NCBI GenBank assembly: GCA_947477745.1
Contig: CANJUF010000020.1
Span: 1 to 56,510 of the forward strand
Direction: 5' to 3'
DNA length: 56,510 bases
Source of the DNA: Sphingomonadaceae bacterium
Lineage (GTDB): Bacteria > Pseudomonadota > Alphaproteobacteria > Sphingomonadales > Sphingomonadaceae
In this document: positions 49,831 through 56,510 of the stretch, in pieces
How positions within the stretch are numbered: position 1 is the first letter of the stretch
Layout of the letters: the number at the start of each line of letters is the position of its first letter
Notes under the pieces: generated by a model
What the model saw: the letters and a program-made list of their open reading frames with translations, nothing else
What the model was told of the DNA's origin: nothing
Database searches by the model: none
Made by a program: the position numbers and the translations under genes

Positions 49831-51053
49831 GCTTGGTTCTCCAGTTGAGCCAATTCGGCCTCCAGCCACTTCGTTTCGCTGAGATTGGCGCCGCCGCCCT
49901 GTTCGAGCAGCAGCGATAAGGCGTCCCGCTTGACCGCCAGCGCCTGCTCATTGGCCGGCTCGGCCTTCAGTGCCACGTCCAGCAGGTGGATCGCCTCGAC
50001 CGGGCGGCCCGCACCTAGATGTTCGCGCGCGCAGGCAGCTATGGCGCTCGCCCCGCCGGCCAGTCTCGCGAGGTCGGGATAGACGCTTTCGCGCGGCACC
50101 GGATAAAGCGAGGCGGTGGAATCGTAATCGAACCAGCCGGAATATTCCGTCCAGATCGCGCGCGCGTTCCAGGTCGCCTTGCCGTGCCCCTCGCCAAGTA
50201 CGAGATGCTCCGGCAGCACGGTTTCGGCCATGATCGTGAACAGGTCCTTGCCCGCATTCATGCCTGCCAGGGTGTGATCGCGAATCCACTCCACCGAATC
50301 GGCGATGCGGGTGAGCGTAGTGCGGATATGGTCGCTTCCGGTGATCGTTTCGTGGCCGGTGAGGATCATCTCCGGCTCGAGATCGCGCACGTTGCGCACT
50401 TCGCGGATGAACTGGAGCGCCGAGCGAATCTTGTCGCCGCGCACCGTGTTGAGGTTCGGCTGGTGGCCGAAGATCGGACCGAACAGGTTGCCAACGATCG
50501 CGATCTTCTCGTCCGGCAGCCAAACGACCAGCGCGTTGGTCGTCTCGCCGCCGGGTGTGGAGATAAGCTCGAACTTGCGGCCGCCCAGTTCGAAAGCATG
50601 GTGCTGGTCGAATACGATATCGGGATCGATCGTCCGCGTCGGCGCCATGCCCGCCACGTCCTTGTTGATCGTGCCCCACAGTTTCTGGCTGCGCCTGCCA
50701 TAATAGGCCTTCAGCTCGTCCCAATAGGTGCGGCCATCCACGTATTCGCGCTGGGCGATGAGCTTCGTGCCTGCCTCCATGAACAGTTCGACACCGCCGT
50801 ACTGGTTGATGTGGCTTTGCGTGAGGATGACGTAATGGATCGGCGCCTGACTGACTGCCTTGAACAGCGCGTGGCCGCGCTTCGCTTCCCAAAGCGTGCC
50901 GGCATTGACGATCACGTTGCCTTCGTCGGTAGTCAGCAGGTAACTGTTACCCACACCCAGGTTGACATAGATGCCCGGCGCGACGCGGATCGCCTCGGTC
51001 TGGTCGTGGCCGGAATTGACGAAAGCGGCCAGCGGCGGGTTCTTGGCGGTCAT
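49827..51053 (-). CDS. Alkylsulfatase-like MBL-fold protein with altered metal site
   Basis: The 408-residue protein has an MBL domain followed by an alkylsulfatase dimerisation-like segment (GWFDYDSTASLYPVP, then a helical repeat with PVEAIHLLDVALKAEPANEQAL). The metal motif HxHxDH is replaced by QSHINQ (Gln79, His81, Asn83, Gln84; LTQSHINQYGG), and later LTGHETI keeps one histidine. A normal dinuclear zinc site is unlikely. It may bind one metal, another ligand or none. The gene is second in a four-gene operon, 36 bases after the alcohol dehydrogenase gene. Alkylsulfatases cleave sulfate esters; whether this one does is open. Confidence 0.75.
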   Translation of the reverse strand: MTAKNPPLAAFVNSGHDQTEAIRVAPGIYVNLGVGNSYLLTTDEGNVIVNAGTLWEAKRGHALFKAVSQAPIHYVILTQSHINQYGGVELFMEAGTKLIAQREYVDGRTYWDELKAYYGRRSQKLWGTINKDVAGMAPTRTIDPDIVFDQHHAFELGGRKFELISTPGGETTNALVVWLPDEKIAIVGNLFGPIFGHQPNLNTVRGDKIRSALQFIREVRNVRDLEPEMILTGHETITGSDHIRTTLTRIADSVEWIRDHTLAGMNAGKDLFTIMAETVLPEHLVLGEGHGKATWNARAIWTEYSGWFDYDSTASLYPVPRESVYPDLARLAGGASAIAACAREHLGAGRPVEAIHLLDVALKAEPANEQALAVKRDALSLLLEQGGGANLSETKWLEAELAQLENQA

Positions 51054-51089
51054 GCAGTCCGCTTTCGGTTTGCAGGATCGGTCGGTACG

Positions 51090-52100
51090 TCAATCAAAGG
51101 TCAGCAGGACCTTGCCTGCCTTGTCCGTTTGCCGGGCGTGCTCGAACGCGGCGAGGAAATCGTCGATCGGGAAGCGATCGGTGATCATCGCCGTAGGCTG
51201 TAGAGCACCTTGCGAAAGGTAGTCGATCACCTGTGGGAACTCGGTCGGATAGCCGAGCGACCCAAGGATCGTCAGCTCCTTGCCGAGCAGGCTGCCGTCA
51301 AGCTGGATCGCGCCCTTCTGGATTGCGACCGAGATGATGCGGCTTCGCAGGTGGCAGGATCGGACGATGTCCTCGAACACGCCGGGGGCGCCGGTGGTTT
51401 CGAAATACATCTCGGTAAGCGGCAGCTTCGCCCCCCAGAGTTCCCCATAACCGAACAGATCGCCGAGCGCCTTGGCTGGCGCCGTCTCGCGGGGATCGAA
51501 CGCGGCCCGGGCGCCCATGTCGAGCGCAAGCTGCCGCCGCAGCGGCGACAGGTCGAAGGCGACGATCTGGTCGATCCCGCGCAGCCGCAGCGCCTGAACC
51601 ATGCCCAGGCCGATCGGTCCGACCCCGAAGACCGCGGCACGCTCGCCCGGCTGCGGATTGGCGCGGTTGACCGCACGCATCGACACCGAAAGCGGCTCGA
51701 CCAGCGCGGCATGCTCGAAGCTTACGTTCTCGGGAACGCGCACCAGCGACTGCGGATGGCTGTCGATATCGCGGATCAGCAGGAAATGACCGAAGCCGGC
51801 TTGTTCGGATGCCCGCCCTACATCGGCGGGGCTATTGAAGCTGTTGTAGGCAACCCGCTCGCCGACCTTGAACGAAGTGACATTCGCGCCCGCCTCGACG
51901 ATCACGCCGCGGAACTCGTGACCAAGTCCGAACAGATCGCCGCCCACTCGCATCGCGCCGCCATTGGCGACATAGGTAAAGTCGCTGCCGCAGATGCCTG
52001 CCGCCTTGAGCTGGATGAGCACGTCGTCGGGGCCGGCCGAGGGCTTGTCCACCTCGTCAAGCCGCACGTCACCGGGGCCGTGAACCATAACACGCTTCAA
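51090..52100 (-). CDS. Zinc-type medium-chain alcohol dehydrogenase
   Basis: The 336-residue MDR enzyme has the catalytic zinc ligands Cys37 (GICGSD) and His61-Glu62 (GLGHEF), and the NAD loop VFGVGPIGLG. The lobe that usually carries four structural-zinc cysteines has none (residues about 80-110, VAYNSFNSPADVGRASEQAG), as in some sorbitol and threonine dehydrogenase relatives. It would oxidise a secondary or primary alcohol. It heads the minus-strand operon ADH-MBL-sulfotransferase-SDR. Confidence 0.85.
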   Translation of the reverse strand: MKRVMVHGPGDVRLDEVDKPSAGPDDVLIQLKAAGICGSDFTYVANGGAMRVGGDLFGLGHEFRGVIVEAGANVTSFKVGERVAYNSFNSPADVGRASEQAGFGHFLLIRDIDSHPQSLVRVPENVSFEHAALVEPLSVSMRAVNRANPQPGERAAVFGVGPIGLGMVQALRLRGIDQIVAFDLSPLRRQLALDMGARAAFDPRETAPAKALGDLFGYGELWGAKLPLTEMYFETTGAPGVFEDIVRSCHLRSRIISVAIQKGAIQLDGSLLGKELTILGSLGYPTEFPQVIDYLSQGALQPTAMITDRFPIDDFLAAFEHARQTDKAGKVLLTFD

Positions 52101-52197
52101 AGGCCTTCTCCCGCATCGCCGGCTATCGCGGCTTGCAAAGACACTATCGACGCCGGCTTTGAAAGTCCAATGCGACGATCCCCGATCCGCCGCCCGA

Positions 52198-52536
52198 TCA
52201 GCGCTGCTTTTTGGCGGTTGTCGCCGTGAAATCCGGGTCCTTGCTGGCTACCCAGTCGACAAATTTGCGCACCGCCGGATTGGACAGCAGAGCATCCACA
52301 TCCATCGCGTGACGCTGCAGTTCGGAATTGGTGAAATTGGCAATCAATGTCTGTTGGCAGATCGGGTGCATGGGCACGACATCGCGCCCGCCACGGCTTT
52401 TCGGCACCGGGTGATGCCACACGGTAGTCTCGCCAAGGGGCCGGCTGCAAAGCCAGCAAGGCACCGTCGGCGCCGGAGCTTCCTCCTCGCGCTCAGGCGG
52501 CTCGTAGGGACCGTGCTTGGGGTATTTGCGGGCCAT
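52198..52536 (-). CDS. Small HNH-endonuclease-like protein
   Basis: A 112-residue protein with an HNH-like core: a Cys-x-x-Cys zinc knuckle (VPCWLCSRPL), the HHPVPKSRGG segment with the first histidines, and MHPICQQTLIANFTN with the closing residues. Similar stand-alone proteins are common in Sphingomonadales and are annotated HNH nuclease, with no proven cutting activity. It has no phage or restriction neighbours. It lies alone between the ADH operon and the nitroreductase gene. Confidence 0.7.
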   Translation of the reverse strand: MARKYPKHGPYEPPEREEEAPAPTVPCWLCSRPLGETTVWHHPVPKSRGGRDVVPMHPICQQTLIANFTNSELQRHAMDVDALLSNPAVRKFVDWVASKDPDFTATTAKKQR

Positions 52537-52631
52537 GGCAGCGCCTTGATTGCCGGAACGATGAATTCCCGCCTACATGCGCGCAGCCGCAATTACCATG
52601 CCCGCTCGATTACGCGGAGGTTGCGCAAAAT

Positions 52632-52658
52632 TTTGCCTCTGTCGACTCTTGAGGCAAA
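52632..52658. promoter_or_regulatory. Inverted repeat, probable operator before the nitroreductase
   Basis: Eight-base arms TTTGCCTC (52632-52639) and GAGGCAAA (52651-52658), 11 bases apart, lie 58 bases before the nitroreductase start, with a palindrome TTGCGCAA at 52621-52628 just upstream. Such half-sites suit MarR- or LysR-type regulators. No such gene is in the window. Confidence 0.4.
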
Positions 52659-52715
52659 GTTCGCCACTCCTTCGCCTTTGACCATTGGCGACCGCAGGCA
52701 AACCCGGAGCGAACC

Positions 52716-53360
52716 ATGCAGGCAGGATTGTTTGACACCATTTCCACGATGAGGGCGATGCGGCGGCTGAAGCCGGACCTGGTCCCCGAAGACCTTATCG
52801 AAAAGATCCTTCGCGCAGGCCAAGCGGCACCAAACGGAGGCAACACCCAGGAATGGGGCGTCTTGGTCGTCAGGGACGAGGCCGTAAAGCAAGCGGTGCA
52901 AGTCCTCTATCAGAAGGCATACGACGAGTACGTGGGAGGTGGCTATGCCGCACGTCTGGCGGCTATGCCCGGTGGTGACGAGCGCGACCGCTATGCACGG
53001 CAAGTGGCGGCGGTCGAGCATCTGACCCGAAATTACCACAAGGCGCCGGTGTGGCTTGTGGCCTGCCTGAAAGTCGGTCCGCGCGGCGCAAATCCCATGA
53101 GCGGAGCGTCGATCTATCCGGCGGTCCAGAACATGCTGCTGGCCGCGCGGGCGCTTGGCCTCGGCGCGACCCTGACTACACGGCACATGATATTCGGCGA
53201 CGAGGTCGATGCGATCCTCGGCTTGCCCGAAGGAGTGAAGTCGTTCGCCATCGTGCCTGTCGGATATCCCGAAGGACGGTTCGGTCCAGTCAGGCGCGAG
53301 CCGCTCGAGAGCTTTGCTCACGATGGCGAATGGGGCAAACCGTTCACCGCCGCCGGATGA
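52716..53360 (+). CDS. Nitroreductase family protein
   Basis: The 214-residue protein has the FMN-binding pattern of the family: MRAMRRLKPDLVPEDLIEKILRAGQAAPNGGNTQEW at the start (arginines near residues 13-16 contact FMN), a central ASIYPAVQNMLLAARALGLGATLTTRH segment, and PEGVKSFAIVPVGYPEGR near the end. These homodimeric flavoproteins reduce nitro groups, quinones or enones with NAD(P)H. ATG 52716 is preceded by GGAGCGAACC. It converges on the CoA transferase with three bases between stops. Confidence 0.9.
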   Translation: MQAGLFDTISTMRAMRRLKPDLVPEDLIEKILRAGQAAPNGGNTQEWGVLVVRDEAVKQAVQVLYQKAYDEYVGGGYAARLAAMPGGDERDRYARQVAAVEHLTRNYHKAPVWLVACLKVGPRGANPMSGASIYPAVQNMLLAARALGLGATLTTRHMIFGDEVDAILGLPEGVKSFAIVPVGYPEGRFGPVRREPLESFAHDGEWGKPFTAAG

Positions 53361-53363
53361 GTT

Positions 53364-54530
53364 TCAGACGGCAGCCTCACGCCGCAAGGCGAGGACATCG
53401 TCCCGGCCATAGCCCAGGCTTTCAAGCACCTCATCCGTATCCGCACCCAGCTCGGGCGCGGCATCGGCAATAGCGGGTTCGGTTCCTGCCAGATCGATCG
53501 GTTGCCCAACAAGCTGGAGGCGGCCAAGCCGGGGATGCTCGACTGTCCGTGCAATACCCAGGCTCTCGACCTGAGGGTCGGCAAAGACCTGGTCCATCTT
53601 ATTGACCGGCCCGCAAGGTACGCCCGCCTCATTAAGACGCTCGATCCAGTACGCCGCCGGGCGCTCGCTGAATTTCGCCGACAGTTCCCGGTTAAGCACG
53701 TCTCGATTGCGAGACCGCGCCGCGTAATCGGTGAAACGCGGATCGTCGAGCAGACCCTCCAACCCTGCCACCCGGCAAAGGCTCTCGAACTGGCCCGGCC
53801 CGGCAGGGGCGATGTTGACCGGCGCATCGGCAGCCTCGAACAGCCCCATTGCCGCAATGGTAGGATGCTCGTTGCCCGCTTGCTCGGGGACTTCGCCGTC
53901 CATCAGCCACCGCGCTGCCTGAAAATCCTCCATCGCGATCAGCGACTGGAGCAGCGAGGTGCGCACCCAGCGCCCCTGCCCGGTCATTTCCCGCTCCAGA
54001 AGCGCCATCATCGCGCCCTGGGCTGCGTAGATGCCGGCGGCGCAGTCGGAGATTGCTATCCCGGCGCGGACAGGGCCTTGTTCCGGGAGACCGGTAATGG
54101 ACATCAGTCCCGCCATCCCCTGCATGATCTGGTCGACACAGGGACGGTCGCGGTAGGGGCCTTCCTCGCCGTAACCGGAGATGCTCACGTAAACGAGGCG
54201 CGGGTTGATCTCGCGCAGCGTAGCGTAATCGATCCCGAGGCGGCGTTTGACGTCTGGCCGGAAGTTCTCGAACAGGACATCGGCGTCGCGGACCAGTCGG
54301 TAGAAGATTTCAAGGCCCGGGCCTGATTTCAGGTTCAGCGTCATGCTGCGCTTGCCGCGGTGAAGGTTCTGAAAATCGGAACCGTCGCGCCGTCCGGTAA
54401 TCTGACCCGAAGCCGGGCTCTCGATCATCAGGACATCGGCGCCCCAATCGGCAAACTGGCGCACTGCGACCGGCCCGGCCCGGGCATGAGTAAGATCGAG
54501 GACCCTGAAGCGCGAAAGCGGGGCAGCCAT
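53364..54530 (-). CDS. CaiB/BaiF-type CoA transferase (class III)
   Basis: A single-domain class III CoA transferase of 388 residues: it begins LSRFRVLDLTHARAGPVAVRQFADWGADV and has SISGYGEEGPYRDRP, a glycine-rich MQGMAGLMSITG stretch and GRWVRTSLLQSLIAM. The usual length fits. It would move CoA from one acid to another without ATP. It follows the crotonase by four bases, an operon of two. The double-length transferase at 41001-43448 belongs to the same family. Confidence 0.88.
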   Translation of the reverse strand: MAAPLSRFRVLDLTHARAGPVAVRQFADWGADVLMIESPASGQITGRRDGSDFQNLHRGKRSMTLNLKSGPGLEIFYRLVRDADVLFENFRPDVKRRLGIDYATLREINPRLVYVSISGYGEEGPYRDRPCVDQIMQGMAGLMSITGLPEQGPVRAGIAISDCAAGIYAAQGAMMALLEREMTGQGRWVRTSLLQSLIAMEDFQAARWLMDGEVPEQAGNEHPTIAAMGLFEAADAPVNIAPAGPGQFESLCRVAGLEGLLDDPRFTDYAARSRNRDVLNRELSAKFSERPAAYWIERLNEAGVPCGPVNKMDQVFADPQVESLGIARTVEHPRLGRLQLVGQPIDLAGTEPAIADAAPELGADTDEVLESLGYGRDDVLALRREAAV

Positions 54531-54534
54531 AAGC

Positions 54535-55308
54535 CTATTCGCCCCGGAATAACGGCTCGCGCTTTTCGAGAAAGGCTGCTCGTCCTTCCTCGAAGTCGCG
54601 GCTTTCCAGACATGCCATGATGCAATCGATCACGTCCTGCTCGGATGGATTGCCGCGCGCAATATGATCGATGCTGGCCTTGGCGGCACGGATCGTGAGG
54701 GGCGCGTTGCGGCTGATCGCCTCTGCAATCTCGGCAACGCGATCCTGCAGGACATCGGGACCTACGACTTCGTCCACAAGGCCAAGATCAAGCGCGCGAT
54801 CGGCCGAAAGTCGCTGCGCCGTAAACAGGATGACCTTGGCTGCCGAGGGACCAACCAGATTGACCAGGTCCCGCGTCGAATCAAGGGGATAGCCCACGCC
54901 CAGCCGCGCGGCGGGAATGCCGAAGCGGGAATCGCTGCTGGCGATGCGAATGTCCGCCTTCATGGCGACTGCCACCCCGCCGCCAAGACACCAGCCCCGG
55001 ATCGCGGCGACGAGCGGCTTGCGGAATCCCGAAAGCGCACCGAACAGCGCGCCCAGCGACGAGCGCGCGCCGCCAGGCGCAACCTTGCGGCCCGACAGTC
55101 CGCCGATGTCGGCGCCCGAAACAAACGCGCCCTCGCCCGCACCTTTCATGACGCACAGCCGCACGCGCGGATTGCGCGAAAAATCGTCCAGTATCGCCGC
55201 AGCCTCCGCCGCCATTCGCTCGGTAAGCGCATTGTGGCGCTGTCGATTGCTGAACGTGAGCCAGCCTATTCCGTCTTCAACGTGCGCGATCGATCTTTCG
55301 TCGGACAT
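54535..55308 (-). CDS. Crotonase-fold (enoyl-CoA hydratase/isomerase family) protein lacking both hydratase glutamates
   Basis: The 257-residue protein has the crotonase signature: FVSGADIGGL (CoA/oxyanion strand, about 62-71), CLGGGVAVAMKADIRIA and a C-terminal helical region. The two catalytic glutamates of enoyl-CoA hydratase fall at Ala113 (GGGCE to GGGVA) and Ala133 (GQPEI to GIPAA), so water addition in the usual way is unlikely. Isomerase, hydrolase, decarboxylase or C-C lyase activities of the superfamily are open. The gene is upstream of the CoA transferase in a two-gene operon. Confidence 0.85.
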   Translation of the reverse strand: MSDERSIAHVEDGIGWLTFSNRQRHNALTERMAAEAAAILDDFSRNPRVRLCVMKGAGEGAFVSGADIGGLSGRKVAPGGARSSLGALFGALSGFRKPLVAAIRGWCLGGGVAVAMKADIRIASSDSRFGIPAARLGVGYPLDSTRDLVNLVGPSAAKVILFTAQRLSADRALDLGLVDEVVGPDVLQDRVAEIAEAISRNAPLTIRAAKASIDHIARGNPSEQDVIDCIMACLESRDFEEGRAAFLEKREPLFRGE

Positions 55309-55484
55309 GGCAGCCTCGCGTTGTTTCCCATCGCATCTGTACTTTGCTGTGCCGACACGTCGAGATCGAACTGGGCCGGCGGCGATTCCAACTCAACAAT
55401 CTCTTGTCCTTGCCGCATGACTTGGGGCACACTTTCGCCAGTTATGCCCGGGCATATCTGGCGTCCGTATCGGAGGGGACCGAG

Positions 55485-56486
55485 ATGGCCGATATCAATC
55501 TTTCGCGCAGCACCGCGATCATCACCGATTCCGATGGCGACGGGGTGGCCGATCCCGGCGATACGCTGCGCGTCACGGTTACGATCAGCAATACGACGGC
55601 AAGCGCGATTACCGCCATCACTCTTGAGGATACGCTGACCGGCTCGACCCTGGTGGGCAGCGTCAATATCTCGCCGCTCGCGGTGAATGACAGCTACAGC
55701 GCGGTCGGTAACACCTTGCTGCTCGCCGGGGGCGCGAGCGGCACCGGCCCGGCACTGACCAATGCGACCAAGCTGACCGCCAACGACATCGAGTTCCTGA
55801 GCGACACGGTCACTGTCGATGCGGCGACTGTAACAAGCGCGCAGGGCGGCAGCGTCACGATCAACGCGGACGGCTCGTTCAGCTATATCTCGGCGGCAGG
55901 TTATACCGGCAGCGATAGCTTCTCCTATACGATCCGCGACGACGGGATCGACGGCATCGCAGGCAACGCCGACGACCTCACCAGCACCGCCACGGCGACG
56001 ATCACTGTTTCGGACCAAGTGTGGTACGTCGACGCGACGAGCGGGAGCGACACGACCGGCACCGGCACTTCGACCAAGCCCTTCGCCACCGTCACCAAGG
56101 CAGCGACGGTCGACGGCGCGAGCGACTATATCTACGTCAAGGGCAGCGCCACCGGCACCATCACCATGGAGCAGGGCGAACACCTGATCGGCACCGGCTC
56201 GGCGCTGGTGGTTGGCGGCAACACGCTGGCGGCGGCGGGGACGCGATCGACCATCACGGGGTCGAGCGGCTATACCGTGACGCTGGCTGGGGGCGACACC
56301 GGCAACAACGAGATTTCGGGGATCAATGTCGTCGCGACGGGTTTTGCGGTAAACGGCGGCATTCTCGGCACTAGTTTTGGCACGCTGACAGTCAACAACG
56401 CGACGATCGACTCATCGCTCCGAGCGCTTCAACTATCGACGGGTGTAGGACTGTACGGACTTGCGGGACATCTTTCATGCTGCTGA
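55485..56486 (+). CDS. Repetitive surface/adhesin-like protein, 3' end apparently interrupted
   Basis: The frame from ATG 55485 (GGAGG eight bases upstream) gives 333 residues. The first part has calcium-loop-like DSDGDGVADPGDTL and a strand-rich conserved-repeat domain (VTVTISNTTASAITAITLED). A cadherin-like domain (NADGSFSYISAAGYTGSDSFSYTIRDD) and the start of a parallel beta-helix (WYVDATSGSDTTGTGTSTKPFATV) follow. It has no normal signal peptide, like many type I or V secreted giants. After ALQLSTG the sequence changes character and stops within about 14 codons. The real protein is probably much longer. An in-frame ATG at 55344 is less likely. Confidence 0.65.
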   Translation: MADINLSRSTAIITDSDGDGVADPGDTLRVTVTISNTTASAITAITLEDTLTGSTLVGSVNISPLAVNDSYSAVGNTLLLAGGASGTGPALTNATKLTANDIEFLSDTVTVDAATVTSAQGGSVTINADGSFSYISAAGYTGSDSFSYTIRDDGIDGIAGNADDLTSTATATITVSDQVWYVDATSGSDTTGTGTSTKPFATVTKAATVDGASDYIYVKGSATGTITMEQGEHLIGTGSALVVGGNTLAAAGTRSTITGSSGYTVTLAGGDTGNNEISGINVVATGFAVNGGILGTSFGTLTVNNATIDSSLRALQLSTGVGLYGLAGHLSCC

Positions 56487-56510
56487 CTGGCAGCCAGGAG
56501 GATGGATCCA
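56440..56510 (+). mobile_element. Possible left end of an insertion sequence or contig-edge join
   Basis: The last 70 bases begin TGTAGGACTGTACGGACTTG, which looks like an IS terminal repeat. They end with CCAGGAGG placed before ATGGATCCA, a ribosome site and start codon at the window edge. They interrupt the adhesin reading frame. The family cannot be named from this stretch. Confidence 0.3.

Overview
The window looks like a GC-rich alphaproteobacterial chromosome, most likely order Sphingomonadales. This rests on the run serS-surE-LysM/M23 peptidase, a type III polyketide synthase/methyltransferase/flavoprotein operon, a flagellin tail of the sphingomonad kind, and a dense mix of Rieske oxygenases, SnoaL-like proteins, SDRs, acyl-CoA dehydrogenases and CaiB-type CoA transferases. 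The taxonomic call is inference from gene content.

Region 1 (1 to about 11050) reads as a decayed integrated island. It opens with the 3' end of an IS3-family transposase and ends in an integrase remnant beside the 3' part of a tRNA-Val(CAC) gene (11001-11050), the expected attachment-site scar. Between them lie a phosphotransferase, an uncharacterised 393-residue protein, two tandem SnoaL-like proteins, a KstD-like flavoprotein, a hormone-sensitive-lipase-type esterase, a cupin, a Rieske oxygenase, an SGNH hydrolase and the C-terminal half of a TetR regulator. The regulator abuts the N-terminal half of the integrase at a deletion junction.

Region 2 (about 11.1-23.4 kb) is housekeeping backbone: serS, surE, a LysM/LytM protein, a potassium channel, an SDR, DUF1761, rimO, corA, a CinA/MoaB-like gene and the type III PKS operon. 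It carries scars. The LysM/LytM gene has lost part of its peptidase domain and its frame, the K+ channel lacks its second membrane helix, and at 23.6 kb a 13-codon flagellin tail with its terminator abuts an orphan C-terminus. A small-RNA candidate with a consensus-like promoter and a UUCG-loop terminator follows rimO.

Region 3 (23.9-26.2 kb) is a short acyl-CoA operon resembling valine catabolism (isobutyryl-CoA dehydrogenase-like and 3-hydroxyisobutyrate dehydrogenase).

Region 4 (26.3-55.3 kb) is a large catabolic block of several operons. It holds a Baeyer-Villiger monooxygenase, four SDRs, a luciferase-like oxidoreductase, an amidohydrolase, an orphan substrate-binding protein without a signal peptide, SnoaL-like paralogs, and a five-gene molybdoenzyme-ALDH-GST-sulfotransferase-SnoaL operon. 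Divergent from that operon is a double-length CoA transferase followed by two unlike acyl-CoA dehydrogenases, a Rieske oxygenase and cytochrome c. Next come an ADH-MBL-sulfotransferase-SDR operon, an HNH protein, a nitroreductase, a CoA transferase and a crotonase. Together they suggest oxygenation, ring opening, CoA activation and beta-oxidation of a bulky alicyclic or aromatic compound, with sulfo-transfer at two points. The substrate cannot be read from the sequence. No Rieske reductase, ferredoxin or transporter permease lies in the window.

The window ends inside a repeat-rich surface protein whose last codons look foreign, possibly an insertion-sequence end.
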